14,318 bases of DNA from DATBFX01 sp036558305 (lineage in GTDB: Bacteria > Chloroflexota > Chloroflexia > Thermomicrobiales > UBA6265). Below, piece by piece: positions 1 through 7,320 of the stretch. Below the pieces are notes generated by a model. That model was not told where the DNA came from. It made no database searches and saw only the letters and a list, made by a program, of their open reading frames with translations. The stretch spans positions 1 to 14,318 of the forward strand of contig DATBFX010000185.1 in NCBI GenBank assembly GCA_036558305.1. The letters are read 5' to 3'. A program made the translations under genes and the position numbers. Within the stretch, counting starts at the first letter, position 1. Every line of letters starts with the position of its first letter.

Positions 1-594
1 TGTCGGATACGCCTCGGTTCGCTCGCGCGCTTCCATCAGCCGGTAGAACATCAGGGTCTGCGCCAGCAGCGCCGCGAAGACGGGACGGCGGGCGGCCGTG
101 ATGAGCGCGAGGTCGTCGCCGACGATGGCGATGCGGTCGGAATCGACCTCCGGACGACTCGCCAGCCACTCCACGCCGCGCAGGCAATCGGCGACGATGC
201 CGCGGTAGACGTAGCCGCGCGGGCTGTCGATGCCGTGGGTAAGCAGACCGGGGTAGGCGGCGGCGAAGGGTTGGTCGGCCAGGCGTTGACCACGATGCAT
301 CAGGGTGAGGACGGCGTAGCGGCGGCGGTCGTTGCCGTGGGGCGGGTTGTTGACGCTGCCGTAGCGCGGTGTTTGCAGGAGCGCCGGGAACGGGCCGTCG
401 CCGTGGGGCACGCTGTAGTAGCCGAAGATGCGGTAGGGGCCGAGACTGGTCAGTCGCAGGTTGTAGGAGGCGGCGAAGGCGGTCGAGCGGCGGGGGGACG
501 GCTCCAATCCGCCGGCGGCTGGGAACTCGGCGAGTTCGCGGTCGACCTCGTCCCAGTAGGCGGCGAAGTCGGCGGGAGGCATGGGCGTCGTCAT
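1..594 (-). CDS. AXE1/CE7-like esterase paralogue lacking the nucleophile serine (3' end beyond window)
   Basis: The frame stays open from an ATG at 594 to the left edge, giving 198 codons with the C-terminus missing. The start overlaps the stop of the upstream esterase by ATGA, so the two are translationally coupled. The N-terminus (PADFAAYWDEV) and the core resemble the neighbour (PDFDAFWHGI; TRPEVDHDRIGVHG against SRPEVDSDRIAIVG), which marks it as an alpha/beta hydrolase of the acetyl xylan esterase (AXE1) family. Residues 101-103 are RGQ, the oxyanion-side motif of the CE7 family. The nucleophile elbow, GSSQGG in the neighbour, reads G-D-D-L-A at 159-163, so Asp replaces the catalytic Ser and the glycines after it are missing. 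It is probably not a classical serine esterase. A binding or regulatory partner of the active enzyme, or a decaying duplicate, are both possible. The Asp/His part of the triad lies outside the window. Confidence 0.8.
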   Translation of the reverse strand, partial: MTTPMPPADFAAYWDEVDRELAEFPAAGGLEPSPRRSTAFAASYNLRLTSLGPYRIFGYYSVPHGDGPFPALLQTPRYGSVNNPPHGNDRRRYAVLTLMHRGQRLADQPFAAAYPGLLTHGIDSPRGYVYRGIVADCLRGVEWLASRPEVDSDRIAIVGDDLALITAARRPVFAALLAQTLMFYRLMEARERTEAYPT

Positions 595-1547
595 CGTCCA
601 ACCCCGGCCGGTCGAAGGTGCTGCGCCAGAAATGCCTCGACCCTGGCCATTTCCCAATAGGCGCCGGCATCGTGGGCGCAACTGGTGTAGGCATCGAACT
701 TGGTTGGGCAGGTCAGGGCTTTGCGCAGATCGTATCCCGTTTCCGGCGGGCAGACGTCGTCGCCGAGACCGACGTAGACGAGCATCGGGCAACGGATCAG
801 CGGCGCGAAGTTGATGCCGTCGAAGTAGGCGACGGTTTCGCGCATCGCCGGTTCCCGTTCGGGGTATTGGCGCAGGTACTCGTTCATCTCTTCGTAAGGG
901 TACGACTCGGTGAAACCGGCCGCGTCCATGAAGCCGCAGAGGTACGGTGCGCCCGCCGCACCGCAGGAGATGGCGTCGTTGCGAAGGGCAGCGGTGACGA
1001 TCGTGAGGGCGCCGCCCTGGCTGCTGCCGTGGACGCCGATGCGGTCGTGATCGACCTCCGGGCGCGTCTGGAGGAAATCGACGGCGCGGCAGGCGTCGAC
1101 GTAGAACCCGCGGTAGCCGTAGGTGTGGCGATCGACGACGTCGCGGACGAGCAACCCCGGATAGCCGGGGTTGAAGCGGTTGTTGGAGCGGAGTTTGCCG
1201 CGGGGGGCGACGCCGACCGTGGCGTAGCCCATTTTTGCCCACGACTTCGGCAGCGTCGGTTCCGAGATGTAACCGGGAACGATCAGGAGACCGGGATAGG
1301 GCGGTGGCAGGTGGCGCTCGGTCGGCACGCAGTACCAACCGGCGATGCGGAGCCCGTCGAGACTGTCGTAGTGGATTTCGAAGACGTCGACCTCGGGGGT
1401 GGACCGCATCGGCACGCGGTCGATCGCCGGGTTGAGCGGGATCGCCGCCGCCTCGGTCAAGATGCCGTGCCAGAAAGCGTCGAAGTCGGGTGGGCGGTGG
1501 ACGGAGGTTCGGTGGCGTTCGGGTGGACGACGGACCGTGGTCTGCAT
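591..1547 (-). CDS. acetyl xylan esterase / cephalosporin-C deacetylase-type hydrolase (CE7, AXE1)
   Basis: A 318-residue cytoplasmic alpha/beta hydrolase expected to remove acetyl groups from short acetylated sugars, the usual role of CE7 enzymes, whose members are about 320 residues. The nucleophile elbow is G-S-S-Q-G-G at 174-179, making Ser176 the nucleophile. The acid is probably Asp263 in GDDVCPP, and the base is His292 in AHDAG. CE7 proteins normally have RGQ before the elbow; here it is RGK at 116-118. No signal peptide is seen. The frame is open far upstream into the preceding permease gene, but the ATG at 1547 gives the family-length N-terminus and lies after the permease stop. A GGAAGGGG stretch precedes it at long spacing, with the palindrome AGGGGCGCCCCT between. 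It is the fourth gene of the sugar importer operon, 59 nt after the MalG-like gene. Family is sure; substrate is inferred. Confidence 0.9.
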   Translation of the reverse strand: MQTTVRRPPERHRTSVHRPPDFDAFWHGILTEAAAIPLNPAIDRVPMRSTPEVDVFEIHYDSLDGLRIAGWYCVPTERHLPPPYPGLLIVPGYISEPTLPKSWAKMGYATVGVAPRGKLRSNNRFNPGYPGLLVRDVVDRHTYGYRGFYVDACRAVDFLQTRPEVDHDRIGVHGSSQGGALTIVTAALRNDAISCGAAGAPYLCGFMDAAGFTESYPYEEMNEYLRQYPEREPAMRETVAYFDGINFAPLIRCPMLVYVGLGDDVCPPETGYDLRKALTCPTKFDAYTSCAHDAGAYWEMARVEAFLAQHLRPAGVGR

Positions 1548-1606
1548 CGCGGCCAGGGGCGCCCCTTCCTGGTAAGGATCGGAAGCCGGTCGAGAATCGA
1601 CCGCGA

Positions 1607-2509
1607 TTATCCCTTGAGCGCGCCGGCCGTCAACCCCGATTCGAGGCGGCGTTGGAAGAGGACGTAGACGACGAGGGTCGGGATCATCGTGATCGTCATC
1701 GCGGCGAAGAGGGCGCTGTAGTCGTTGTGGTAGCCCTGCTGAATGGCGAGGAAGGCGAGCCCCTGGGAGAGGAGATAGTGATTCTCGTTCGGCATCAGGA
1801 CGAGGGGGAGGAGGAATTGGTTCCACTGCCCGAGAAAGTTGAAGATCCCCATCGCGATCAGCCCGGGTTTCGCCATCGGCAGCATGACGTCGAAGAAGAT
1901 GCGGTATTGGCTGGCGCCGTCGACGATCGCCGCCTCGCCGACCTCGCTCGGGAGCGTTTTGAAGAATCCGGTCAGAAAGAAAACGGTGAACGGCAGCGAG
2001 TAGGCGATGTAGACGAGGATCAACCCCTGGAACGTACCGATCATGTGGAGATCATTGACGAGGAAGAAGAGGGGGACGAGGGCGAGGAAAACGGGGAACA
2101 TCAACCCGGCCATGAACAGGTAGTAGAGGAACTGGCGACCGGGGAATTGGAAGCGCGCCAGCACGTAGGCGGCCATCGACGAGATCAGGAGGGTTCCGGT
2201 GAGCGACCCAGCGAGGACGATCAGGGTGTTGAAGAAGTAGCGCCCGATGTGCGCCTGGGTCCACGCGCGCGAGAAGTTGTTCCATTGCAAACTCGCCGGG
2301 AGTTTCCAGGGGCTGAAGATGATCTCCGGATCGGTCTTGAAAGAGGTCATGATCATCCAGAGGAAGGGGAAGATGACCATGATGGCCCAGACCACGAGCA
2401 GGAACTGGGCGATCCCGGCGAAGGCCCAATCACCCAGACCGAACCGCGTCGCCAACCGATGCGAACGTCTCGGCACGTCCTGGGCCGTCTGGATCGCTTC
2501 GACGCTCAT
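1607..2509 (-). CDS. carbohydrate ABC transporter permease, MalG/UgpE-like
   Basis: A 300-residue inner-membrane permease of the CUT1 carbohydrate importer type. About six hydrophobic segments are visible, near residues 33-56, 93-118, 127-152, 158-182, 208-236 and 263-286. The cytoplasmic EAA loop that docks the ATPase reads EAAIVDGAS at 192-200, continuing through YRIFFDVMLPMAKPG. The segment after the first helix, TSFKTDPEI, is typical of MalG proteins. The ATG at 2509 has a modest AAAGG upstream. It follows the MalF-like gene across a 90-nt gap filled by a heptamer hairpin and precedes the esterase gene, so it pairs with the MalF-like subunit to form the channel. No ATPase is encoded nearby. 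Importers of this type often share a general MsiK/MalK-like ATPase encoded elsewhere, which is inference here. Confidence 0.95.
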   Translation of the reverse strand: MSVEAIQTAQDVPRRSHRLATRFGLGDWAFAGIAQFLLVVWAIMVIFPFLWMIMTSFKTDPEIIFSPWKLPASLQWNNFSRAWTQAHIGRYFFNTLIVLAGSLTGTLLISSMAAYVLARFQFPGRQFLYYLFMAGLMFPVFLALVPLFFLVNDLHMIGTFQGLILVYIAYSLPFTVFFLTGFFKTLPSEVGEAAIVDGASQYRIFFDVMLPMAKPGLIAMGIFNFLGQWNQFLLPLVLMPNENHYLLSQGLAFLAIQQGYHNDYSALFAAMTITMIPTLVVYVLFQRRLESGLTAGALKG

Positions 2510-2527
2510 CGGGGTGCCTTTCGTCGA

Positions 2528-2600
2528 GGGGTCGAGGGTCAGGGGTCGGGGGTCAGGGAAGAACTCTCGTCCTGACCCCTGTCCCCCGATCCCCGACCCC
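2528..2600. repeat. inverted heptamer array between the MalF-like and MalG-like genes
   Basis: The plus strand shows four heptamers (GGGGTCG, AGGGTCA, GGGGTCG, GGGGTCA) at 2528-2555. After a spacer of about 13 nt come four complementary heptamers at 2573-2600 (TGACCCC, TGTCCCC, CGATCCC, CGACCCC). The arms match at 25 of 30 positions, and several mismatches become G-U pairs in RNA. The last heptamer touches the TAG stop of the MalF-like gene (2600-2602). Transcribed, it gives a 30-bp imperfect hairpin filling the junction. Confidence 0.9.
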
Positions 2601-3493
2601 TAAAACTCGTACGTCTCTCGCCGCGTCAGGCGCATCAAGACGACGGAGAGGAGCAGGGTGCCGAGCAGGAGGACGACGCCGATCGCCGAGGCGTAACCCC
2701 ACCGGCTCTTGTTGAACGCCTGGTCGTAGAGGTAGAGGGCGGTGACTTCGGCCTTGCGGCCGGAACCGGACCCGCCGCCGGTCATCACCTGGACGAGGAC
2801 GAACAGATCGAGCGCGGCGATACCCAGGTAGATGAGCGTGGTGCGGATCGTCTCCCAGATCAGCGGCAGCGTGATGTCCTTGAACGAGGTGAAGCGCGAC
2901 GCCCCGTCGAGGATTGCCGCCTCGTAGAACGAGGTCGGGATCGACTGCATGCCGGCGATGTAGATCACCATGTAGAACCCGACGCCCGACCAGATGGCGA
3001 CGGCGACGATCGCCCAGAGGATCAGTTTGGGGTCGCCGAGCCAGGTGTGTTTCAGACTGTCGAGCCCGACCGCGCCGAGCACGCCGTTGAGCAACCCCAT
3101 GTTCGGGTTGTAGACGTACCCCCAGAGCATACCGACGATGACCGCGGAGATGACCTGCGGGAAGAAGAAGACGATCCGGTAGAAACCGGCTCCCGCGATC
3201 GCCTGGTTGCCCTGCGTGAACAGCGCCGCGAAGGTCAGCGCGATCGCGATCGTCACCAGCGGCAAGACGATCAGGACCTGGCCGTTGCGGGTGATCGCGT
3301 CGTTGAATCGCTGGTCGTCGAGCAGGCGGCGGTAGTTGTCGAGTCCGACCCACGGTTTGTTCGGCGAGACCCCGCGCCAGCTCGTGAACGAGAGATAGAT
3401 CGCCTGGGCGTACGGCCACAGCACGAAGACGGCGTACAGAAGCAGCGCCGGCAACATGAAGGGGACGATCAAGCGGTATTTGTGGTAGTGCAT
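2600..3493 (-). CDS. carbohydrate ABC transporter permease, MalF/UgpA-like
   Basis: A 297-residue inner-membrane permease and partner of the MalG-like protein. Hydrophobic segments lie near 8-34, 72-92, 104-127, 158-180, 213-237 and 268-288. The EAA loop is YEAAILDGAS at 190-199 followed by RFTSFKDITLP, typical of MalF/UgpA. The early motif SFTSWRG and the LDNYRRLL stretch are also family features. The frame is open upstream through the repeat and into the binding-protein gene, but ATG 3493 is the first start giving the normal N-terminus (MHYHKYRLIVPF), and CAGGG lies about 9 nt before it. It is the second gene of the operon, separated from the binding-protein gene by a 139-nt leader that is mostly an octamer hairpin. 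Confidence 0.95.
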   Translation of the reverse strand: MHYHKYRLIVPFMLPALLLYAVFVLWPYAQAIYLSFTSWRGVSPNKPWVGLDNYRRLLDDQRFNDAITRNGQVLIVLPLVTIAIALTFAALFTQGNQAIAGAGFYRIVFFFPQVISAVIVGMLWGYVYNPNMGLLNGVLGAVGLDSLKHTWLGDPKLILWAIVAVAIWSGVGFYMVIYIAGMQSIPTSFYEAAILDGASRFTSFKDITLPLIWETIRTTLIYLGIAALDLFVLVQVMTGGGSGSGRKAEVTALYLYDQAFNKSRWGYASAIGVVLLLGTLLLSVVLMRLTRRETYEF

Positions 3494-3510
3494 CGGCGCA
3501 CCCTGGACGA

Positions 3511-3624
3511 GGCGGCAAGGCGGCAAGGCGGCAAGGCGGCAAGGCGGCAAGGACGAGAGAGGCGAGAAGGCGAGAAGGCGGGGGAGTCGTCGTCCTTCTC
3601 CTTGCCGCCTTGCCGCCTTGCCGC
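3511..3624. repeat. inverted octamer array between the binding-protein and MalF-like genes
   Basis: Five tandem copies of GGCGGCAA plus GG fill 3511-3552. After an inner stretch that itself repeats GGCGAGAA twice (3561-3576), three complementary copies (CCTTGCCG) occupy 3600-3624. A perfect stem of about 25 bp can form with a loop of roughly 50 nt. It starts 9 nt after the binding-protein stop codon and ends about 17 nt before the MalF-like start, so it makes up nearly all of the intergenic RNA. It is the only array here with an 8-bp rather than a 7-bp period. Confidence 0.9.
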
Positions 3625-3632
3625 TTATCGTC

Positions 3633-5084
3633 CTACTTCTCGCGCGTGTACTTCGGCACCGAGTCGTCGTCCTTGACCTGATCGGCCATGTCCTGGACGG
3701 AACTGATGAAGTCGTCGATCGAGATCTGCTTCTGCAGCAGTGCGCCCATCTGGCTGCTGGCTTCGTCCTGGAGGTCTTTGTACCAGCCCGAGTAGCTGGA
3801 GCTGGGGAAGGTATTGGTCCCCGCGGCGGCAAGCGCGGCCTGGGTCGATGCGAAGGCCGTCCCGAGGTCGAGCCCTTCGCCGGAACCGATGACGACCGAG
3901 AGCGACTTGGTGTTCTCGGAGAAGAAGCGACCGCCCGCGACGGAGAAGAGGAGCCGCAGCCACTCCTTGCCGCCCTGGACGTTCTTGCCCTTCGCGGGGA
4001 CGATGAAGCCTTCACCGGCGCCGGCCATGATCGCCTCGAACGGCATCTTGTCGCCGTCGAGCGACGGCGTCGGGGCGATCGTCATGTCGAACCCGTCCGG
4101 AACCAACCCCTTCATCTCGTTTTCGAGCCAGGTGCCGCAGGGGAGGAAAACCGACTTGCCCTGGAGCCATTCGCCCTGGGACTCGGTGTGGGTCAAGCCC
4201 TCCCAGCCGGGCGCCATGTACCCCTTGTCGGCGAGCATGTAGAGGGCGTCGAGGACGTCCTTGACCGCGGGTTGCTTCCAGGCGTCGGCTTCCAGGTTGT
4301 CGATGTTGATCGCCGCCTGCGGGTCGTGCTTGTAGAGCATCTGGTCGAAGACGAAGTTCTTCATGTACTGCGGGTAGACGCCGGTCGACTCCCAGGGCGC
4401 CACCCCCGACCCCTTGATTTCCTCGCAGAGGGCCATCATGTCGTTCCACGTCTTCGGATACTCGTAGCCGTGGGACTGCATGAAGGAGGCGCTGTACCAC
4501 ATGGCGTAGGCGGACAGCGCCCAATTGAGGACGAGTTGTTTACCGTCGTAGACGCCGGTGGTCTGGGTCCCAGGCACGAGCGTCTCGGCAAACGTCTTGC
4601 CCTCGGTATCGTAGGCGGCGGCGGCCATCAGATCGGCGAGGTCGGCCAGTTGCCCTTCGGCGACGAGGGCGGCGGTGTCGAGGTTGCCGGCGCCGGAGTT
4701 GTCGATGATGTCCGGCGGATTGCCCGAGACGAACCGCGGCTGGAGTTGCTCGCCGAGGCGGATGATCCCGGCATAGGTGATCTGCGCGTTGGGGTAGAGC
4801 TTCTTGTACAGGTTGTCGTTGACGTTGATCGCGTAGTCATCGCCGTAGCCGCCCTTGAAGATGACGACGTCGAGCGGTGCGTTGGGATCGACGCCGAGCG
4901 GGTTGGCGGTGCCGGCGGCGGTCGGTGTCCCCTGGGCGAACGCGGAGGAACCGCCCAATGCCGCCATCGCCGCAGCGATGGCGGGCGCCGAGAGGCCGAG
5001 CGCGGCGCCGCGTTTGATGAAATCGCGTCGGGTCGGCGACCAGGCCGCCGCCTCGAGCATCTTCGCAATTCGATCGTCGGTCAC
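3633..5084 (-). CDS. carbohydrate ABC transporter substrate-binding protein (family-1 type, possibly NgcE-like)
   Basis: A 483-residue extracytoplasmic lipoprotein-free binding protein that delivers sugar to the MalF/MalG-like channel. The N-terminus holds a twin-arginine signal: TRRDFIKR at 18-25, a hydrophobic stretch to about 45, and a likely cleavage after AFA at 48-50. The segment PRFVSGNPPDIIDNSGAGNL and the C-terminal AGAGEGFIVPAKGKN fit family-1 sugar-binding proteins. The first resembles N-acetylglucosamine/diacetylchitobiose-binding NgcE proteins, which is a tentative match. ATG starts exist upstream in frame at 5207 and 5120, but the GTG at 5084 was chosen because AGAGGAG lies 6 nt before it and it gives a normal Tat N-terminus. 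It is the first gene of the leftward operon, divergent from the Opp-like operon. The permease and esterase neighbours suggest an acetylated sugar as ligand. Confidence 0.9.
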   Translation of the reverse strand: MTDDRIAKMLEAAAWSPTRRDFIKRGAALGLSAPAIAAAMAALGGSSAFAQGTPTAAGTANPLGVDPNAPLDVVIFKGGYGDDYAINVNDNLYKKLYPNAQITYAGIIRLGEQLQPRFVSGNPPDIIDNSGAGNLDTAALVAEGQLADLADLMAAAAYDTEGKTFAETLVPGTQTTGVYDGKQLVLNWALSAYAMWYSASFMQSHGYEYPKTWNDMMALCEEIKGSGVAPWESTGVYPQYMKNFVFDQMLYKHDPQAAINIDNLEADAWKQPAVKDVLDALYMLADKGYMAPGWEGLTHTESQGEWLQGKSVFLPCGTWLENEMKGLVPDGFDMTIAPTPSLDGDKMPFEAIMAGAGEGFIVPAKGKNVQGGKEWLRLLFSVAGGRFFSENTKSLSVVIGSGEGLDLGTAFASTQAALAAAGTNTFPSSSYSGWYKDLQDEASSQMGALLQKQISIDDFISSVQDMADQVKDDDSVPKYTREK

Positions 5085-5097
5085 GGAATTCTCCTCT
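5082..5097 (-). promoter_or_regulatory. ribosome binding site deciding the GTG start of the sugar-binding protein
   Basis: On the minus strand AGAGGAG (5097-5091) is followed by six bases and then GTG (5084-5082). This is the best ribosome binding site in the region, and it decides for GTG over the longer ATG options at 5120 and 5207. Confidence 0.8.
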
Positions 5098-5379
5098 ACG
5101 CTGAGTCGTTTCCACCGCGCCATTGTGAGGTTGGCCCAAAAAGCGTACCGCACCGGTGATCGGTCGGCAACGCGACTCCCACGCCGGCGACGAGCAGATT
5201 CGCGCAATCATGCCGCGCCGTGCGGCAGGCGAAGGCACCGGTTGCTGCCCGCTACACCCTCGCGTGCCTTGCGATACAATGCCGCCACAGCTAGTGCGGT
5301 GAGTCGATCGGGTCCCGAGGAACGTTTCGGGGTGGGCCGCACCAGCGGTGCCGGCGGCAGTTGACCGAGGAGGAGTGCA
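5085..5379. promoter_or_regulatory. divergent intergenic promoter region
   Basis: These 295 nt separate the two divergent importer operons, so both promoters must lie here. No pair of boxes is convincing. The clearest element is TACAAT at 5275-5280 on the plus strand, 100 nt before the OppA-like start, with no good -35 at normal spacing (TTGCTG at 5242 is 27 nt away). A short palindrome CACCGGTG lies near 5151-5158. No gene is seen, and no transcription regulator is encoded beside it. Confidence 0.45.
5275..5280 (+). promoter_or_regulatory. possible -10 box for the Opp-like operon
   Basis: TACAAT matches the sigma-70/A -10 consensus at five of six positions and is one of the few AT-rich hexamers in a GC-rich gap. 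The expected -35 position (5252-5257) reads CTACAC and is poor, so this is a weak call. Confidence 0.25.
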
Positions 5380-7230
5380 ATGACGCGCGAAGATCCAAAC
5401 CTCGAAAGCCGTGTCCTGTTCGACGCGTTGGGAGGCCGGGTCAGCCGGCGCGATCTGCTCAAGGGCGCCGCGGCGGCGGGCCTGAGCGCCTCGTTCGCGA
5501 CGAAGCTGGCGGACGAGGTCGTCGCCGCCGGCAACTTCACCCCCGCCTACCAATCCGACGTGCCGCGCGAGCAGACGCTGATCGTCATGCAGGGCGGCGA
5601 CAGCGGCCAGAACCCCGCCTTCGACAACTTCAACCTCTGGGTCACCGCCGCCGATGCCGGTTGGCATTCGGGCCCGCTGCAGTGCATCAACGAACCGCTG
5701 ATCATGTTCAACGTCCTCACCGGCGAGTACGAAAACTGGCTGGCATCGGACTGGCAATACAACGCCGACTTCACCGAGCTGACGCTGACCCTGCGCGACG
5801 GGATCGAGTGGAGCGACGGTCAACCCTTCACCGCGGACGACGTCGCCTTCACCTTCAACGCGGTCCGCGACCGGCAAAAGGAGGCGACCAACGCCGCCGA
5901 GATCAACTTCCTCAAGGAGGCGCAGGTCGTCGATCCAAAGACCGTCAAGTTCGTCCTCACCGAGCCAAACCCGCGCTGGTGGGCGACGACCCTGACGAGC
6001 AACCACGGCGTCGTCGAGATGATGATGGCGAAGCACATCTGGGAGGGGCAGGACATCCTGACCTTCAAGAACTACGATCCGGCGAAGGGCTTGCCGATCG
6101 GGACCGGTCCGTTCAAACTCACCTCGACCTCGCCGGAGCAAAAGATCTTCGATCTGCGCCAGGATTGGTGGGGTGCGAAGACCGGCTGGAAACCGCTGCC
6201 GAAGATGCAGCGGGTCATCTACCTCGCCAACGCCGACGACACGCTGGCCGCCCAGCAATTGATCACCGGCCAGATCGACATGAGCAAGATCCTCTCGGTG
6301 CCGACGCTGCAGACCGTCTTCCAGCAGAATCCGAAGGTCACCACCTTCAGCGGTCAGCAACCGCCCTACGGCTACCTCGACTGGTGCCCGATCGACCTCA
6401 ACTTCAACTGCTCGGCGGCGCCGTGGGACAATGCCCAGTTGCGGTGGGCGATCAGCAACGCCCTCGACCGCGAGAAACTGGTCGCGCTCGCCGAAGGCGG
6501 CGCCGGCGTCACCGCCCTCCACCAGTTCACGCCGTACCAGTGGTTCTCGCCCTTCGACGAGGCGCTCAAACCGCTCGAAGAGAAGTACGGCCTCGACACC
6601 AAACCGCACCCGGACAAGGTCGAATCGATCATGACCGGGCAGGGTTACGCCAAGAACGGCGACGGACTCTGGGCGAAAGACGGTCAGACACTGCAGATGA
6701 GCATCTTCGTGCCCGACTGGTTGAAAGCCTACGGTCCGCCGTTGGTCCAGCAACTCAAGGACGCCGGGTTCGACGCCAGTTTCGATACCACGCCGGGTCT
6801 GGCGACCAAGGCCGATTCCGGCGAGCAGGCACTCTCCTTCGGGTGTAAGGGACCGGCCGGGGTGAAGGGCATGGATCCGTACTTCATGCTCTCGATCTAC
6901 ACCTCACAGTACTTCCGGCCGACCGGACAACCGGCCCCGATCTGGTGGGCGACCTCGCGCTGGCAAAACGCGGACTACGACGCCGTCGTCAAGCAGATGA
7001 ACAGTCTCAACGCCGACGATCCGAAGACGGCGGACCTCTTCTCGCAAGCGATGGACATCTGGATCCGCGAACTGCCGGACGTCTACGTTGCCCAGCTCGT
7101 CATCCGCTATCCGATGAGCACGCAGCACTGGACCGGCTGGCCGAGCAAGGACGACCCGTACGGCTTCCCGCACTCCTGGCAGCAGGAGTTCCTGAAGACG
7201 ATCCTCAAGCTCGAACCGGTCGCATCGTAA
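5380..7230 (+). CDS. ABC transporter substrate-binding protein, family 5 (OppA/DppA-like)
   Basis: A 616-residue exported binding protein for the OppB/C/D/F-like importer that follows. A twin-arginine signal is visible: SRRDLLKGAAAAG at 22-34, with hydrophobic residues to about 40. The family-5 core is clear in WQYNADFTELTLTLRDGIEW, then SDGQPFTADDVAFTFNAV (about 124-161), and in LPIGTGPFKL. The family covers oligopeptides, nickel and, in some thermophiles, cello-, xylo- or mannooligosaccharides. This protein has 24 tryptophans, including RWW, DWWG and IWWA clusters, which would suit stacking on sugar rings, but that is inference. The start at 5380 is supported by GAGGAGGAG at 5367-5375. It heads a rightward operon, divergent from the sugar importer. 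The next gene follows after a 90-nt heptamer hairpin. Confidence 0.93.
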   Translation: MTREDPNLESRVLFDALGGRVSRRDLLKGAAAAGLSASFATKLADEVVAAGNFTPAYQSDVPREQTLIVMQGGDSGQNPAFDNFNLWVTAADAGWHSGPLQCINEPLIMFNVLTGEYENWLASDWQYNADFTELTLTLRDGIEWSDGQPFTADDVAFTFNAVRDRQKEATNAAEINFLKEAQVVDPKTVKFVLTEPNPRWWATTLTSNHGVVEMMMAKHIWEGQDILTFKNYDPAKGLPIGTGPFKLTSTSPEQKIFDLRQDWWGAKTGWKPLPKMQRVIYLANADDTLAAQQLITGQIDMSKILSVPTLQTVFQQNPKVTTFSGQQPPYGYLDWCPIDLNFNCSAAPWDNAQLRWAISNALDREKLVALAEGGAGVTALHQFTPYQWFSPFDEALKPLEEKYGLDTKPHPDKVESIMTGQGYAKNGDGLWAKDGQTLQMSIFVPDWLKAYGPPLVQQLKDAGFDASFDTTPGLATKADSGEQALSFGCKGPAGVKGMDPYFMLSIYTSQYFRPTGQPAPIWWATSRWQNADYDAVVKQMNSLNADDPKTADLFSQAMDIWIRELPDVYVAQLVIRYPMSTQHWTGWPSKDDPYGFPHSWQQEFLKTILKLEPVAS

Positions 7231-7238
7231 ACGAGTTC

Positions 7239-7312
7239 CAAGTGGCAAGTGGCAAGTGGCAAGGAGAGACGACCACTTGCCACTTGCCACTTGCCACTTG
7301 CCACTTGCCACT
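7239..7312. repeat. inverted heptamer array between the OppA-like and OppB-like genes
   Basis: Three copies of CAAGTGG plus CAAGG at 7239-7264 face five copies of CCACTTG plus CCACT at 7273-7312. The arms can form a perfect stem of about 25 bp with a very short loop. The element fills almost the whole 90-nt gap and replaces the place where a ribosome binding site for the OppB-like gene would be expected; none is visible before ATG 7321. Confidence 0.92.
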
Positions 7313-7320
7313 GAACCGCC

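Noticed and set aside
1588..1602. Terminator between the MalG-like and esterase genes (GGTCGA-GAA-TCGACC on the plus strand)
   Set aside because: The six-bp stem is short with no T-tract, and the esterase continues the operon without another promoter.
1548..1826. Longer esterase start at 1826
   Set aside because: It would add 93 Pro/Arg-rich residues overlapping the end of the permease gene and exceed the family length.
369..2575. Overlapping plus-strand open frames across the esterase and MalG-like genes
   Set aside because: They are charged low-complexity translations opposite genes with clear motifs (GSSQGG, EAA loop).
4837..6753. Minus-strand open frame of about 640 codons spanning the divergent promoter region
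   Set aside because: It crosses two well-supported genes and the promoter gap, and its product is Arg/Val-rich without family motifs; it is an antisense artefact of high GC.
7239..7312. CRISPR-like array
   Set aside because: The 7-bp units are tandem with no spacers, and the arms are inverted; there are no cas genes.
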